Below are positions 44,312 through 56,049 of a stretch of 64,000 nt of DNA, one piece after another. Positions within the stretch are counted from its first letter, which is position 1; the number at the start of each line of letters is the position of its first letter. Position numbers and translations under genes: made by a program. Below the pieces are notes generated by a model that was not told the origin of the DNA, did not search any database, and saw only the letters and a list, made by a program, of their open reading frames with translations. The DNA comes from Eupeodes corollae (Eukaryota > Arthropoda > Insecta > Diptera > Syrphidae): contig NC_079149.1 in the NCBI RefSeq assembly GCF_945859685.1, positions 25,889,118 to 25,953,117 of the forward strand, in the 5' to 3' direction.

Positions 44312-44518
44312 CATAACTGTAGCTGATGTTGTATTATTTATTGTTGGTAAATTCGTTGAAATAATTTGTTTGGTAGCAGAATGTCCATTAGTTGCTTCAT
44401 AATTAATGCCATTCTTTTCAAGCGATACATTACCCATACCGCCATTCTGCTCGAGCATTCGTTGTCGGTTTGCCAACCGATCCAGGCTAGCTAAACGATA
44501 CGAGCCACCGATTCCCTC
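44312..44518 (-). CDS. probable alternative upstream pnut coding exon
   Basis: Exactly 69 codons, phase 0 at both ends, lie between acceptor TTTAAAG and donor ATG|GTAAGCG. The translation starts EGIGGSYRLASLDRLANRQR and then holds MLEQNGG, VSLEKNG and a Thr/Asn-rich end. The non-repetitive, high-complexity sequence with good splice sites in an AT-rich desert argues for a real exon. It could splice to the 16614 exon, skipping the 27230 start exon, to give a longer isoform whose start lies further upstream. It could also belong to another minus-strand gene. I did not find its upstream partner exon. Confidence 0.6.
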
Positions 44519-46590
44519 CTTTAAACAAAAATATATACAAAAATTTAACAAAATAAATTGATGATGTTGATGATGTTTCAAACAAAAATTCAGTGTTTTT
44601 TTTTAGTTTTTTGTTACTTGGCAAATCAAAAATTTCACAAATTATTCAAATCAATATTGAAATTAAAAATCAAACAAAAAAATATTAAAACGGAAGGAAG
44701 TTGGTTCAAAAAAAAAAATATACACAAATTGAATTTAAAATGTCCTTCGAATTTATTTATTGTTATTTCCTGGATTTAGTTTTTCTTTTTTGCATTTTGT
44801 TTTCGAGTTGTTGTTTTTATTTTTTGACTTTGTTAACTTTTTATTTAACCTTTTCGTTGCTGGAATTAAGCGCAATTCAAAGCAAAAGCATTTGATTTGA
44901 ATTTTTCAAATTAAGGGAGTTAAAAATATAAAAAAAAACTTGGAAGCACACAAAAAACACTGTAAACCTAATGTTAGTTGGATTTGTGCCAAAAGAATAA
45001 AGCCAAAGCCAATATCAGTTACAAAAACTAAACAAAATATATTAAACAAAAGAAAAATCAACAAACCAAAAAAAATACTAAGCAAAACTCTGTGACGGGC
45101 GTGACCCTTCTTTCCCTCCTGTCCACCTGAATGCCTTCAAATTTATCAGTTTCTATTTTCGAGTACACAAATTACTCATTCTTGTTTATTCCCTTTTTAC
45201 TATATTCAGCAGACTTGAGGGCTATCCTTGGGTCAGCTTCACAAATAACCAGAATAGAACATTGTCATCATCATAGGAATTGGTCTTCAGGCCCTAGAGA
45301 GGGTGTTGGAATTTATTTTCCTAGAACGATTCATCATGTAGAACTTTATCGGACTTCGGAGAGGGAGAGAGATAGGAAATGAATAAAGTCCGAAAAAAAG
45401 GTCAGCATAGATAAAGAGTTAGGTACAATTTATTGTGACGATTGTGTGTCGATTTTTGAGCAGGCTTGCCAGATTGGTTTATTCATCAGGAAATGGGCTA
45501 TATTTTAACACTTTCAGTATTTGGCTATAAATAGCAGAAATCCAATTCAAAACTAAGCTTCATTGTGATTAAAGGTTAAGACTTTAGAATTGCGCTAAGG
45601 CTTCTTTGACGACTCCGATTTTGGTCTACAAATATTTTTAAATTGAGTTAACTTTTTCAAGACGTGGCAACTCTGCTGTTGAGTCGATTTTTTATAGACG
45701 AACGACAATGACGATAATCAGTTCTTGAGTTCAAATACTCGTATCGTATTGAATAAAGATTATTTATTTAGGTATAGTTTGTCAATGGATTTTTCTTTTG
45801 ATGATTGTGGTTAGAATTTTTTGGGGTGAATTGGGACTGAAATTATTTTGTTGATGATAAATCGGAATTGAAATCTCAATAAATGTACAAGTAAATATGT
45901 AAATAAGGAAATTGGAAAATCAATACTTTATTTCGATTGTTAAATGTGGTGATTTACTTTTTGGAGATACAAATTGTATTGGAAGAAATTGTGTGTCTTA
46001 AATGAGCTTCAAAAAAAAGGTCGATTCATTGAACCTTTAAGTAAAGATATCAATGGAAAGTGCGTTATCAAAAACGGATATTCGTTAAGGAAAATATTAT
46101 TATTTTGAAAGTTGAAGAATTTAATTTGATGCACAAGGAATTTTTTCAAAAAAAAAAAAAACAAAACAACTGCAAATTAAATATTTTGTATATTATTATC
46201 AGAAAATATAGATTTCAAAAATTTGTAATTTCTATATTTGTTATGCATTGAAAACATAACGCTGAATATTATTGTATAATCGAGTTAATTTATTGACCAA
46301 TTTCTGAAATAATTGTGATTAGTGGAAATTTAATTTTCCGTCGATATATTTCGACCGAGATATTTTTATAATATCTTGATAGTTTTTTTGCCGAACTTTC
46401 AATCATCTTGGCCAAAGTTTATATAAATTAAAAAATAAAACAAAAACCAGATTTGACATTTTTCAAGTTCTTGATAAAGGAGAAGACAAAATCGTCTAGT
46501 TTTCAGTATTCGACTTAGAAAATGAACCACGGTAATTATTTTAATTATTTTTTGATAAAATTATAGTTCGAATGTAGGTTAAAGAAAAAG
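44519..46590. other. AT-rich sequence upstream of exon 44312-44518
   Basis: Poly-T and poly-A tracts. A mixed-composition stretch at 45100-45400 contains CCTCCTGTCCACC and GAGAGGGAGAGAGATAGG, with no domain. No splice-supported exon was found. Confidence 0.35.
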
Positions 46591-46591
46591 T

Positions 46592-46780
46592 ACAGTCGAC
46601 TCTCTCTCTAAGTAGAGTCAAGAAGCTTTTTTTTAAATCCTTATATGCACATATTTAGTTTTTACCAAATAAATATTTCAAAAAAATTGCCGTTTTATAA
46701 CTCCAATTTTTCCAAAACTCAATTACTCGAACAATTTCTGGTTTTCACAGAAAATACGACTTAGGGAGAATCGACTGTGT
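46592..46780. mobile_element. pogo/Tigger-like MITE
   Basis: About 190 bp with inverted ends: ACAGTCGACTCTCTCTCTAA at the left and CGACTTAGGGAGAATCGACTGTG at the right. Interior AACTCAATTACTCGAAC-type phrases resemble short Tigger/pogo-derived elements. A TA lies at the left edge; the right TA is not exact. Confidence 0.6.
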
Positions 46781-47794
46781 TAATTTCAAGTAATAGAAGA
46801 CCAAGATTTTGGCTTTCATTTTAGTCTGTTTTTAATTTAAAGTAATTTAGAAAACTACCTCTACTCCTACTAAGTAAGAAGGACCCCACTCCCCACTAAG
46901 TTTTTAGGTAAAGTTATGTGAATTAGTAATTTTGTTAAAATTACAGCTTTTTAAATTAGTATTTAAGGGTGGGTAATTCCTTTTTTAAAAAAGTTTTGTC
47001 TGTGCTTTTAAATAGAATGTTTTATGGATTTCGAAGATTTGTTTACAAAGATGACAAGATATAATATCGGTAAAATTAACTTTGATCCATCACAACCTTC
47101 ACAATCTCAAAAGTTTAATACCTATCACAAAAAACAGCCTGATTAAGTTTTAAGCCATATTTTCAGAGTAAGTATGAAAATCAAGCTTTCTTCTATTGGA
47201 ATGAGCAAGAGTGATTTTCCCAGCTGATTTATCTCCGAAATAGTTTTTAAAAGGGACTGAGAGTTTGAAGTACTACCTGTAACACAAAGCTTTGGCCGCG
47301 TGGTAAAATTTAAATGGTAAGCTTTCCATAACCAAAAAAAAAACAAAGAGTAATCGAAAGTAACTCTGTATATGGTTAAAGGTATGAAGCAGGGGTTTTT
47401 TGCACCTTGCACCTTATTATTTGTCTTAGCGAAACTAACTTTATTGTGGAATTGAAGCCTTTTGAATTGAAATTGTTAATTTCTAGGAATTATTGAGATT
47501 CGAGGAATATTAACATTTTAACTTTTTTGTATGAGGCCCGCTGCCACTTATGATATTAGCACTAGGAACATCTAAATGTCTCATAAGTATTTATTACTGG
47601 CGCCCTTATTTTAATTACAGCTTAAGTGAAGGTACATCGGAAAGTTGAAGCGAGTTAAAAAAAACTTGACCATGTCAGTTGACAAGTTCTTTGCTTTTTA
47701 AAGAAACGCCTCGCGGTAAGCAACGATGATAGCAAGCAGCACCTAATGATATGCTACTTATTAGTATTTAACAAAAATACAAAACATTGAGTGT
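46781..47794. other. unassigned AT-rich stretch
   Basis: I see nothing coding or clearly repetitive. Confidence 0.35.
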
Positions 47795-47795
47795 C

Positions 47796-48150
47796 TAATT
47801 CGAATGAGTTGTAAATGAAATATTTTACCGAGGTAAAAAGTAGCTTCAAACACTCTCAAGCCTCGCAACTATCTTCACACAAAAAATTATGTCATAATAC
47901 TGTTCCGTTGCGACGTAAAGGACGGACAAACAAACAAACAAAAAAAACTTCATTCTTATTTTTGAATATTAGTATAATTCGAATAAGTTGTGAATGAGAT
48001 ATTTTACCGAGGTGAAAAGTAGCTTCAAACACTCTCAAGCCTCGCAGCTACCTCCACACAAAAAATCATGTCATAATACTGTTTCGTTGCGACGTAAAGG
48101 ACGGACAAACAAACAAACAAACAAAAAAACTGACTTTCCTATTTTTTTAA
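47796..48150 (+). repeat. 179-bp tandem duplication
   Basis: Two adjacent units starting TAATTCGAAT at 47796 and 47975. Both contain ATTTTACCGAGGT, AGTAGCTTCAAACACTCTCA, CGTTGCGACGTAAAGGACGG and an (ACAA)n tract. They are very similar, with a few substitutions, so the duplication is young or homogenised. No coding. Confidence 0.9.
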
Positions 48151-50554
48151 TATTATAAACATATTTAAGTCGAACCATAGATTTTAACAGCAACAGCTAA
48201 GAATATATGATAAGGTTTCTAGGTTAAAAGAGCTTCTACTAGCTACGGTAGAATGTTGACTTTTTGTATCTTTCGATAAAATGACACAATTGATTTTAAA
48301 ATACACAACTATCACTTTTTAAGGACAAAATTAATACACATAATCATATTCTAAAGACTAAAAAAATAAAATAAAGTTGAGACCACGCTTAAAAGTTTAG
48401 TAAAGATGTTCAGGGGCTATGTAGGTCAAATTCCTATTTAACTTTTAAATTTGAAAAACCATAACTTCTAATAAATCGAAACTTTTCCCAAATTCAATTT
48501 CAACTTTTAATTTTCACCTACAAATTTAAAAAAAAAAGAAAAAGTTTTTGGGTTTTTTGGAGAGCCTTTAATATTTTCACACTTCAGTTTTTTCAATTGC
48601 TTTCGAAAACATTACAAAACCAACAAAAAAAACTCTTAAAAATATGCAACAGCTTAAATATTTCTCATACTCTCAATTTTTAACGCTATTAATCACAATA
48701 ATAATGTTTTCAACTAACACACTTCCCCACTAATTGAGTTTTATAGAATTTCAACAAAAAGAAGCCTCTTGTCCGAGTTTTGAAGTAGTATTGCACCCCT
48801 ATTAAGAGCGAGGGTATTTTATAAAGCGTTCAGCATCCCTTTTGTATAAAGAGAACCAGTTAATCTTTTTAATTCATTCCGAGTTTGTATATGTTGGTGT
48901 TGTATATTTTTTTGTTTGCCATATTTGACGAGCGTTCTGCGTTTTTTTCCAAAAAGTATATACTTATTGGCCATTTATAAAAAAAATATATATCAACTCT
49001 CCCCATAAATCAACCACCAGCAACTCATTGCCTCAAGTGTGCACACAATCCTCTGCATTTGCCTTACCACACATTCGACATAATTCAAGCCCAACCATCT
49101 GCATCATCCATCCATCCAGATCCATACCATCACCAGTAGCAGAAGCAGTAGCAGCATCATCCAGCAACAGCATCAGCACCACCACCGAACGTACCGCATC
49201 AGAATCAAGGAAGTGCAACCAACTAACCCTTTAATCATCAAGAGTGTTTACATCTTCAACTCTTGAAAATGAGGATTTATTATTCGCCCATCGACCTCAT
49301 TTAGAATATTGGCACCAGCTTCCTTTAAATTGTTTTTTTGAAAATTCTGTTTGACTGCAATTGCAGCATCAGCTACTTGAGATTACGGCTTTGACTAATT
49401 GAATCTTGGGTAGAAAGAAAGAAAGGACGACCAATATTCTGTTCCATCATCTGCAGTGTTCCATATGTGATCCTGAAATCAATTCCTGAACCTGCAGAAG
49501 GAAGCAGATGGTGATGAATTGACTGACATATTGGCAAGCAGCATTCTGACATTTGGCAAAGATGAACGACAAAAATACTAATTGAAAAACAGTTAGTTGG
49601 TGTGGAATTATTCATTAGATATGAACATAGTATGTGCAGTTATAGCTTAATTAGTTAATTGAGCACTAACTGCATATTTAAAAACGTATCGGAATGCGTT
49701 TGCTTTAATGTTGTAACTGCTCCAAACCAGTGGCATCGGTCCTGTCGGTCGGTCGGTGGCGGTCGATGGTGCCAACAAAACCAGCACAGCACCCGACCAA
49801 CCGACGACCGAACGCTATCAACGTTATCTCGACCATCGCATGAATTTATTTTATTGTTTGAGCTGAAAATAATGACATTAAGCGCGAGAGGCTGAGGCTG
49901 GAGTTGAATAAAAGTTGTTGTTTTATCGGCTTTTTATTAGACGACTGACAGAGACGCCACCATTACTCTGACACCCTCCTCCACCACTGCCACCCCACAT
50001 CGGGTCGGTATGTGTCGCTTGGAGAATTTTCAATTAAATTATCGCATCGACAAAACGCTTGGAATAAAATAGTTGTATTTTATTTTTATTTTTCTGGCTT
50101 TTATCTCTTACATCGTCGTCGTGGTCGTCGTCATCCATGAACGTGATTAGTTTTTCAAATTGAATTTATGTACCTACGAGCTTAGAGTGAGAAAGGGTGG
50201 AAGGTAGTTTTGTTTAGATATGGATGTCGAACAGGATGTTTTGTCATTCAGAATCAATATCAATGTGATAAAATAAATTCAAATCAATTGTTGTCGAAAA
50301 AAAAGAAAATGAAGTGAGTGGAAAAAGGATGAAGGATGGAGAGAAAAATGGACCTCACAATATTTGTTGCATATATCCAAATTGGGTCTATTCATAATTC
50401 AGAAAGTCCATGATTTCAACATTCTATTTAACATGAAAGGAGATCGAATAATTGGCATAAACGAGATGTGTTACAAAACTAAATTATACGTTTTCCATTA
50501 CCAACAATATTTTGCATATTATGATGAAATAGTTTAATTTAAAAATCTATTTTA
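48151..50554. other. noncoding stretch with a GC-richer segment
   Basis: AT-rich until about 48960, then a GC-richer segment at 49020-50130 with CAGCAG/CACCAC repeats, GTCGGTCGGTGGCGGTCG near 49750 and CGTCGTCGTGGTCGTCGTC near 50110. It could contain an untranslated exon or regulatory DNA for the long septin isoform. No coding exon with splice sites was recognised. Confidence 0.35.
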
Positions 50555-51855
50555 AAGGGTGATTTTTTTGAGGTTAGGATTTTCATGCATTAGTATTTGA
50601 CAGATCACGCGGGATTTCAGACATGGTGTCAAAGAGAAAGATGCTCAGTATGCTTTGACATTTCATCATGAATAGACTTATTAACGAGGAACACTTGCAA
50701 ATCATTGAATTTTATTACCAAAATCAGTGTTCGGTTCGAAATGTGTTTCGCGCTTTACGTCCGATTTATGGTCTACATAATCGATCAAGTGAGCAAACAA
50801 TTAATGCGATTGTGACCAAGTTTCGCACTCAGTTTACTTTATTGGACATTAAACCAACCACACGAATGCGTACAGTGCGTACAGAAGAGAATATTGCGTC
50901 TGTTTCTGAGAGTGTTGCTGAAGACCGTGAAATGTCGATTCGTCGCCGTTCGCAGCAATTGGGTTTGTGTTATTCGACCACATGGAAGATTTTACGCAAA
51001 GATCTTGGTGTAAAACCGTATAAAATACAGCTCGTGCAAGAACTGAAGCCGAACGATCTGCTACAACGTCGAATTTTCAGTGAATGGGCCCTAGAAAAGT
51101 TGGCAGAAAATCCGCTTTTTTATCGACAAGTTTTGTTCAGCGATGAGGCTCATTTCTGGTTGAATGGCTACGTAAATAAGCAAAATTGCCGCATTTGGAG
51201 TGAAGAGCAACCAGAAGCCGTTCAAGAACTGCCCATGCATCCCGAAAAATGCACTGTTTGGTGTGGTTTGTACGCTGGTGGAATCATTGGACCGTATTTT
51301 TTCAAAGATGCTGTTGGACGCAACGTTACGGTGAATGTCGATCGCTATCGTTCAATGCTAACAAACTTTTTGTTGCCAAAAATTGAAGAACTGAACTTGG
51401 TTGACATGTGGTTTCAACAAGATGGCGCTACATGCCACACAGCTAGCGATTCTATGGCCATTTTGAGGGAAAACTTCGGAGAACAATTCATCTCAAGGAA
51501 TGGACCGGTAAGTTGGCCACCAAGATCATGCGATTTGACGCCTTTAGACTATTTTTTGTGGGGCTACGTCAAGTCTAAAATCTACACAAATAAGCCAGCA
51601 ACTATTCCAGCTTTGGAAGACAACATTTCCGAAGAAATTCGGGCTATTCCGGCCGAAATGCTCGAAAAAGTTACCCAAATTGGACTTTCCGAATGGACCA
51701 CCTAAGACGCAGCCGCGGTCAACATTTAAATGAAATTATCTTCAAAAAGTAAATGTCATTGACCAATCTAACGTTTCAAATAAAGAATCGATGAGTTTTT
51801 GCAAATTTTATGCGTTTTTTTTTTTAAGTTCTCAAGCTCTTAAAAAATCACCATT
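50555..51855 (+). mobile_element. nearly intact DD41D (rosa-like) mariner-family transposon
   Basis: A 1301 bp element flanked by TA on both sides (50553-50554 and 51856-51857). Its inverted ends start AAGGGTGATTTTTT at the left and end AAAAAATCACCATT at the right. It carries one long transposase frame and matches several dead relatives in the window (14889-15743, 41515-43560, 51930-52584). It sits in the 175-bp-type tandem repeat, pieces of which remain at 51858-51925. This is the best-preserved mobile element here and probably the most recent mariner insertion. Confidence 0.93.
50668..51705 (+). CDS. mariner-family transposase, DD41D type, C-terminally frameshifted
   Basis: Cuts and rejoins the element at TA sites in the nucleus. 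The 345 codons start MNRLINEEHLQIIEFYYQNQ. Two helix-turn-helix regions lie at about residues 5-55 and 80-120 (SIRRRSQQLGLCYSTTWKIL). The catalytic Asp residues are D159 (LFSDEAHF), D252 (FQQDGATCHTA) and D294 (CDLTPLDYFLWGY). There are 41 residues between the last two, the spacing that defines the DD41D/rosa group, unlike D34D mariners. TVWCGL and GGIIGPYFFK lie between. The frame ends EWTT at 51705. One frame over, the family's ending RMDHLRRSRGQHL continues to a stop at about 51751, so one base was probably lost near 51676 and the last 20 or so residues are replaced. All three acidic residues remain. Activity is uncertain. Confidence 0.92.
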   Translation: MNRLINEEHLQIIEFYYQNQCSVRNVFRALRPIYGLHNRSSEQTINAIVTKFRTQFTLLDIKPTTRMRTVRTEENIASVSESVAEDREMSIRRRSQQLGLCYSTTWKILRKDLGVKPYKIQLVQELKPNDLLQRRIFSEWALEKLAENPLFYRQVLFSDEAHFWLNGYVNKQNCRIWSEEQPEAVQELPMHPEKCTVWCGLYAGGIIGPYFFKDAVGRNVTVNVDRYRSMLTNFLLPKIEELNLVDMWFQQDGATCHTASDSMAILRENFGEQFISRNGPVSWPPRSCDLTPLDYFLWGYVKSKIYTNKPATIPALEDNISEEIRAIPAEMLEKVTQIGLSEWTT

Positions 51856-51929
51856 TAGTTAACGAGACTTTTAGTCGAAAACCAATTTTTACCAATTTTA
51901 GTAGAATTTCTTAAAAAATGTTAACCATT

Positions 51930-52584
51930 TTATCGACATTGGTTTAAACAGCTGACGACCGTTTCGTGTTTTGTTTCACTGTCAAGCATCTTCAGTTTGG
52001 TCTATAATTAACCATGAATGGTCTTACAAACGAACAACGCTTGCAAATTATTGAATTTTATTATCAAAATGAGAGCTCCGTTAAGGAAGTTCATCGCGCT
52101 TCTTCCATTTTTTGGTCATTTTACTTTTGTTTGCCAAAATGCAAGAGCTGGACTTGAATGACATGTGGTTTCAACAAACGTAGCCACATCCCACACAGCA
52201 CGTTTATTGTACTTATTGAGAGGCGAGTTCGGTGAACATTTTTTTCACGTTCGGGACCGGTCAATTGGCCGCCTAGATCGTGAGATTAAACGCATTTAGA
52301 ATATTTTGTGTGTGGTTAAAGCTCATGTCAATACCGACAAGTCGAAAATCAACTGTCAACATTGAAGTATTTATTCCTGAGAAATGTTGGAAAGAGTATG
52401 CCAAAATTGGAATAAGCGGATGGACTATTTGAGACACAGTCAAGGTCAATATTTGTAGGATATAATCTTCAAACATTTAATTATATGGACCGTAAAATCG
52501 ATTCAAATAATGATTTCATGAATTTGTCTGAATTTTATGTTTTCTTTTGAAAACCTTTTCTGTAGCTTTTAAAAAATCACCCTT
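51930..52584 (+). mobile_element. internally deleted DD41D mariner copy
   Basis: Starts GGTTTAAACAGCTGACGACC as in the 14889 copy, with an ATG at 52014 opening MNGLTNEQRLQIIEFYYQNE. It then jumps to LDLNDMWFQQT (second Asp region, damaged), the VNWPPRS block and the C-terminal region, and ends TTTTAAAAAATCACCC at 52584 before TA. Large deletions remove most of the DNA-binding and catalytic parts. It lies only about 75 bp from the intact copy, in the same orientation. Confidence 0.85.
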
Positions 52585-52589
52585 TATAA

Positions 52590-53130
52590 ACAAATACAAA
52601 TTAAATGAATGAAATAAATTTGAAGTCAATATCTTCTAATGTTCACGAGATATCAAAAACCGAACACCAATTTTTACCAAATTTGCTTAGATTTTTTTTT
52701 ATGAAAAAAACAGACTGTTGGATTTTTACCCAAAAAAAGTACTGAATGTCGAAAACAATGTTTTCTGTGAGATAAAATAAGCCAATATTTTTAATTTTTG
52801 AAAAGATATTTGAATCAAACGTAAATTTGTACCAACTTTTGTTGATTTTAGGTTTTTAGTATTTTGTAAGAAAACTGTCTATTCGATTTTTCTCAAAATT
52901 TTACAGAATGTTGACAACAATATTTTTTAAAAGATAAAATAACATTAAGCCAATGTCTCAAATTTTTGAAAAATATTTGAGTCGAACAGTTTTTATCAAC
53001 TTTCAGTATTTTCTTTAAGGTTTTTATTTTTTTATTAAAAAAAAATGACATTATTCCTCGTGGCAAAAAATTTGTTGATGATAAAATAATTTTTGTTCGT
53101 AAAATTTTCAAGACGACAAATGTTTTTTTT
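52590..53130 (+). repeat. about 175-bp tandem repeat array, second locus
   Basis: Units share AAACAGACTGTTGGATTT, ACTGTCTATTCGATTTTTCT, GAAAAGATATTTGA and TTTTTACCAA with the array at 30835-31440. A further unit fragment lies at 51858-51925, left of the deleted mariner copy, so the mariner copies inserted inside the array. Confidence 0.8.
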
Positions 53131-53189
53131 TCAGTTTATTTGATTAGTTATTTGCTTTTTTGCCAAAAGTATATTTGTTTGTTACAATT

Positions 53190-53925
53190 TCAGATGTGGA
53201 AATTCAACAGCAGCGTATGATAAGCTCATTAAATTCTGATCTCGACAACATTGTCCAGTAGGGACTTATAAACCGGGTAGAATTTACTGCTTCAAAAACT
53301 AAATGCTGTCTCCTGTCGTTAAAGCGTAAAACACCCTCGATGCCGCTATCCAAGAGTGGCACTTGCATCCAGGAAACTAATTAACTTTCAGTACTCGGTA
53401 TGTTTAGCACAGATCACCACTTATTGAATGATCACATATTCGATATTGCCAAAAATGCTTGGAAGAAACTGTTCACCCCTTCTGATCTGGCGGTAGTTTA
53501 CAAAGCCTTCATTCGTTCAAAACTTTAAAATAACTCGCATATTCGGGCAGGAGCCCCTAAAACAAGATTGAGCCTTTTATATAGGATACAAAAAAGAGCT
53601 TTAAAATGATAGGCGATAGAACTATAACCAAAACAAACAATGTTCTGTCGAATTAGCCAGTTTTATTCCCCCCCCTCAAAAAATTCAGCCGTAATACTCG
53701 TACTTCTAAGTACTGTCCAGTATAGAGATTCTTTTTTTAACCGCACATCGAGAATGTGGAATGCTTTACCCAACTCTGTTTTTTCCTATTATTTTAACAT
53801 TCAAAACATTAAGACAATTGTATATCGGCGTCTTCTCTTTCATCCCTCCCTATTTTCCTAAAGCTCACACTGTGTTTAAACTTTAAACATGTTAAGGGTA
53901 TTAATAACCCCTTCAGTGCCCGTGA
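53190..53925 (+). mobile_element. 5'-truncated LINE copy (10003-type family), plus strand
   Basis: Plus-strand reading: QQRMISSLNSDLDNIVQ, NRVEFTASKTKCCLLSLKRK, then FTPSDLAVVYKAFIRSKL, SFFNRTSRMWNALPN and the 3' end TTAAGGGTATTAATAACCCC at 53889-53908. It begins after the RT catalytic centre, so it is non-autonomous. Opposite in orientation to the other four copies in the window. Confidence 0.85.
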
Positions 53926-56049
53926 ACTATAAAAAAATATATACCACTTGGAAAAAACATAATTTTATGTATTTTTGTTCAGAACTCTTAAAACGTCAAT
54001 ATGTTATTTCAGCTGTCAAAGTTCTGCTTTATTAAAACTATTCAGAAATTAAAACAAGGTTTCTTGCTCCGATAAAATACTTCTTTGGAATTTAAATTGA
54101 CATGTCCAACAAAGAACTTTTTAAGCATAAGAAGTCATTTCATCTGTCAAACCATTCATAGTTAAATTTTAATTAAAATAATTTAAACTTTATTGGATCT
54201 TAGACATTTTTAGAACTTTTCTTCGAAAACAAAAACAATTATGGCTTTTTATGGAAATTTGAAAGTAAGCACTTGTTAAACGTCAGATTTTCATTTTATT
54301 TGAAACACTATAAAACATACAACCAACTTTTATTACAAATTCCTACTATGCCTGACTTCAATGGATTTTGTTTTCCTGTAAGTTCCAGAATAAAACGAGA
54401 ATCTTGACTATTTTAGTGACACATTGAACGAAACACCTAAACTTCAAAATGTCATTCCATCTGTCAAACTATAGCCATCCAACAGAATTACACGTTTTGA
54501 AGGAAATTTGCTAAGAATATAAAACTGTATTAGATTCTTTTGATGCGAAATTTTGAACATAACAAAATATCAGAAAACAAATTAAGACTGTCAATTCGAT
54601 ATTCCAAGAATTGATAACTTCTTTTTTCTGTTCTTTGATGTTTTGCAAACGCATTCTACTTTTAAAAACCCCTTTTCTTGTAAAAAGAAAGGACGACAAA
54701 TCAACCCTCTATAACTTTTTGAAAATAACTCTAATTTGTCGTCTTAGTTTTTTATAGATTTTTTTTTGACATTGCATTCTGTTGGTACTCACTCATAGAT
54801 AAAATGTGACTCTAATGACACCATTATGTCAAAGACTACACAACAAAGAAAACTAATTCCTAAAAGCTTGAAAATCCCTTTTTTTGTGCCCTAATATGAA
54901 AATAATATACTTCCATGTTGACCTGACCTAAAGTATAATCTTAAATTAATCAATAAACAATTTCTGCCTATAAAAAAAAAGTTTGGAAAAAAAGTGAAAG
55001 AAAATACCGAAGCTCTCCAAAAGGTTCATCGGCATAGATTCTTAGTTCTAGTTCTATCGTATTTTATATCAACAAAGGAAGTTTCTATGAGAACGATAAG
55101 TGTACAATCCTCTTCTTCTTCTTCTCCTTCCTATGATGGGATTACAAAACTTCTCGCTTTAAATAAATATCCTTGTGCTCTTCCTTTTTGCGCCCATAAG
55201 TATGCTTTAAAAAAAGAACTTTAGCAAAAAACATTCTCTGTACAAAAATAAGGACACACGCCCACAACACTATCATCTCTGCTCCAAAGGACACACTAAA
55301 GCTTTGACAAATTGCACATTTTCATCCTTTTTTACAATTTCCTTTATTTATTTTTACAACGAACAACGACGGACGACCAAAGACCTCCGACAAAATAAAA
55401 GAGGAGACGACGGTCTTTCTGTCTCTCTGCAGAAAAAAAAGCCATCCTTCCTGGTAGAGATATGAACATAAAGGTTGTCATCTATATAATACGAGATAGG
55501 TAAAATTTTATAGTTTGGATAGAATGGAATTCACTTAAATGTGCTAAAAGAAGAAGAGAAGGAAGTTATATTTCAAAATGGTAATTAAAAGTATTTTTTG
55601 ATGCAAATGTAATTTTAACTAAAAATTAAAAATAAAAAAACAAAAACTCTTAAAGGAAGAATATTGTAAATGCAGAAAAGTACGAAAGTATTAAATAGAA
55701 ATGGAAATTACCACTTATTTATTCAACGAACTCGAAAAGCGATGACGATTGAAGTGGAGAGAAATTGTAGGTAAAAGTAGATTATACCCTCCCTATTCCT
55801 CTATAAATTTATATGTATATAGAACGATGATGATGATGGTAACGGTTACGGATGGGCAAATGTAACAAATTTTTATACCTATAAAATGGGTATGTACATA
55901 TGAATGAAGAGGAGAGAACAATATTACGGATGAATAAGTCCAGTAGTTGCAGAATATAGTATGGAGATGATGCATACGTTTATAGGAATCGGGATTGGGA
56001 ACACCAATGAGGAGTGAAATTTGTTACAAATCCAGCAAAACGATTCACT
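53926..56049. other. AT-rich stretch with TGTCAA motifs
   Basis: CATCTGTCAAAC/GCTGTCAAAG motifs recur at 54010-54470, as in 24360-26830. CTTCTTCTTCTTCTCC lies at 55110-55127. The stretch at 55350-55440 is GC-richer (GGACGACCAAAGACCTCCGA). No supported exon. Confidence 0.4.

Noticed and set aside
49028..49234. Ser/Thr-rich open frame of 68 codons
   Set aside because: Derived from CAGCAG/CACC repeats; the opposite strand is also open and neither shows a domain or splice sites.
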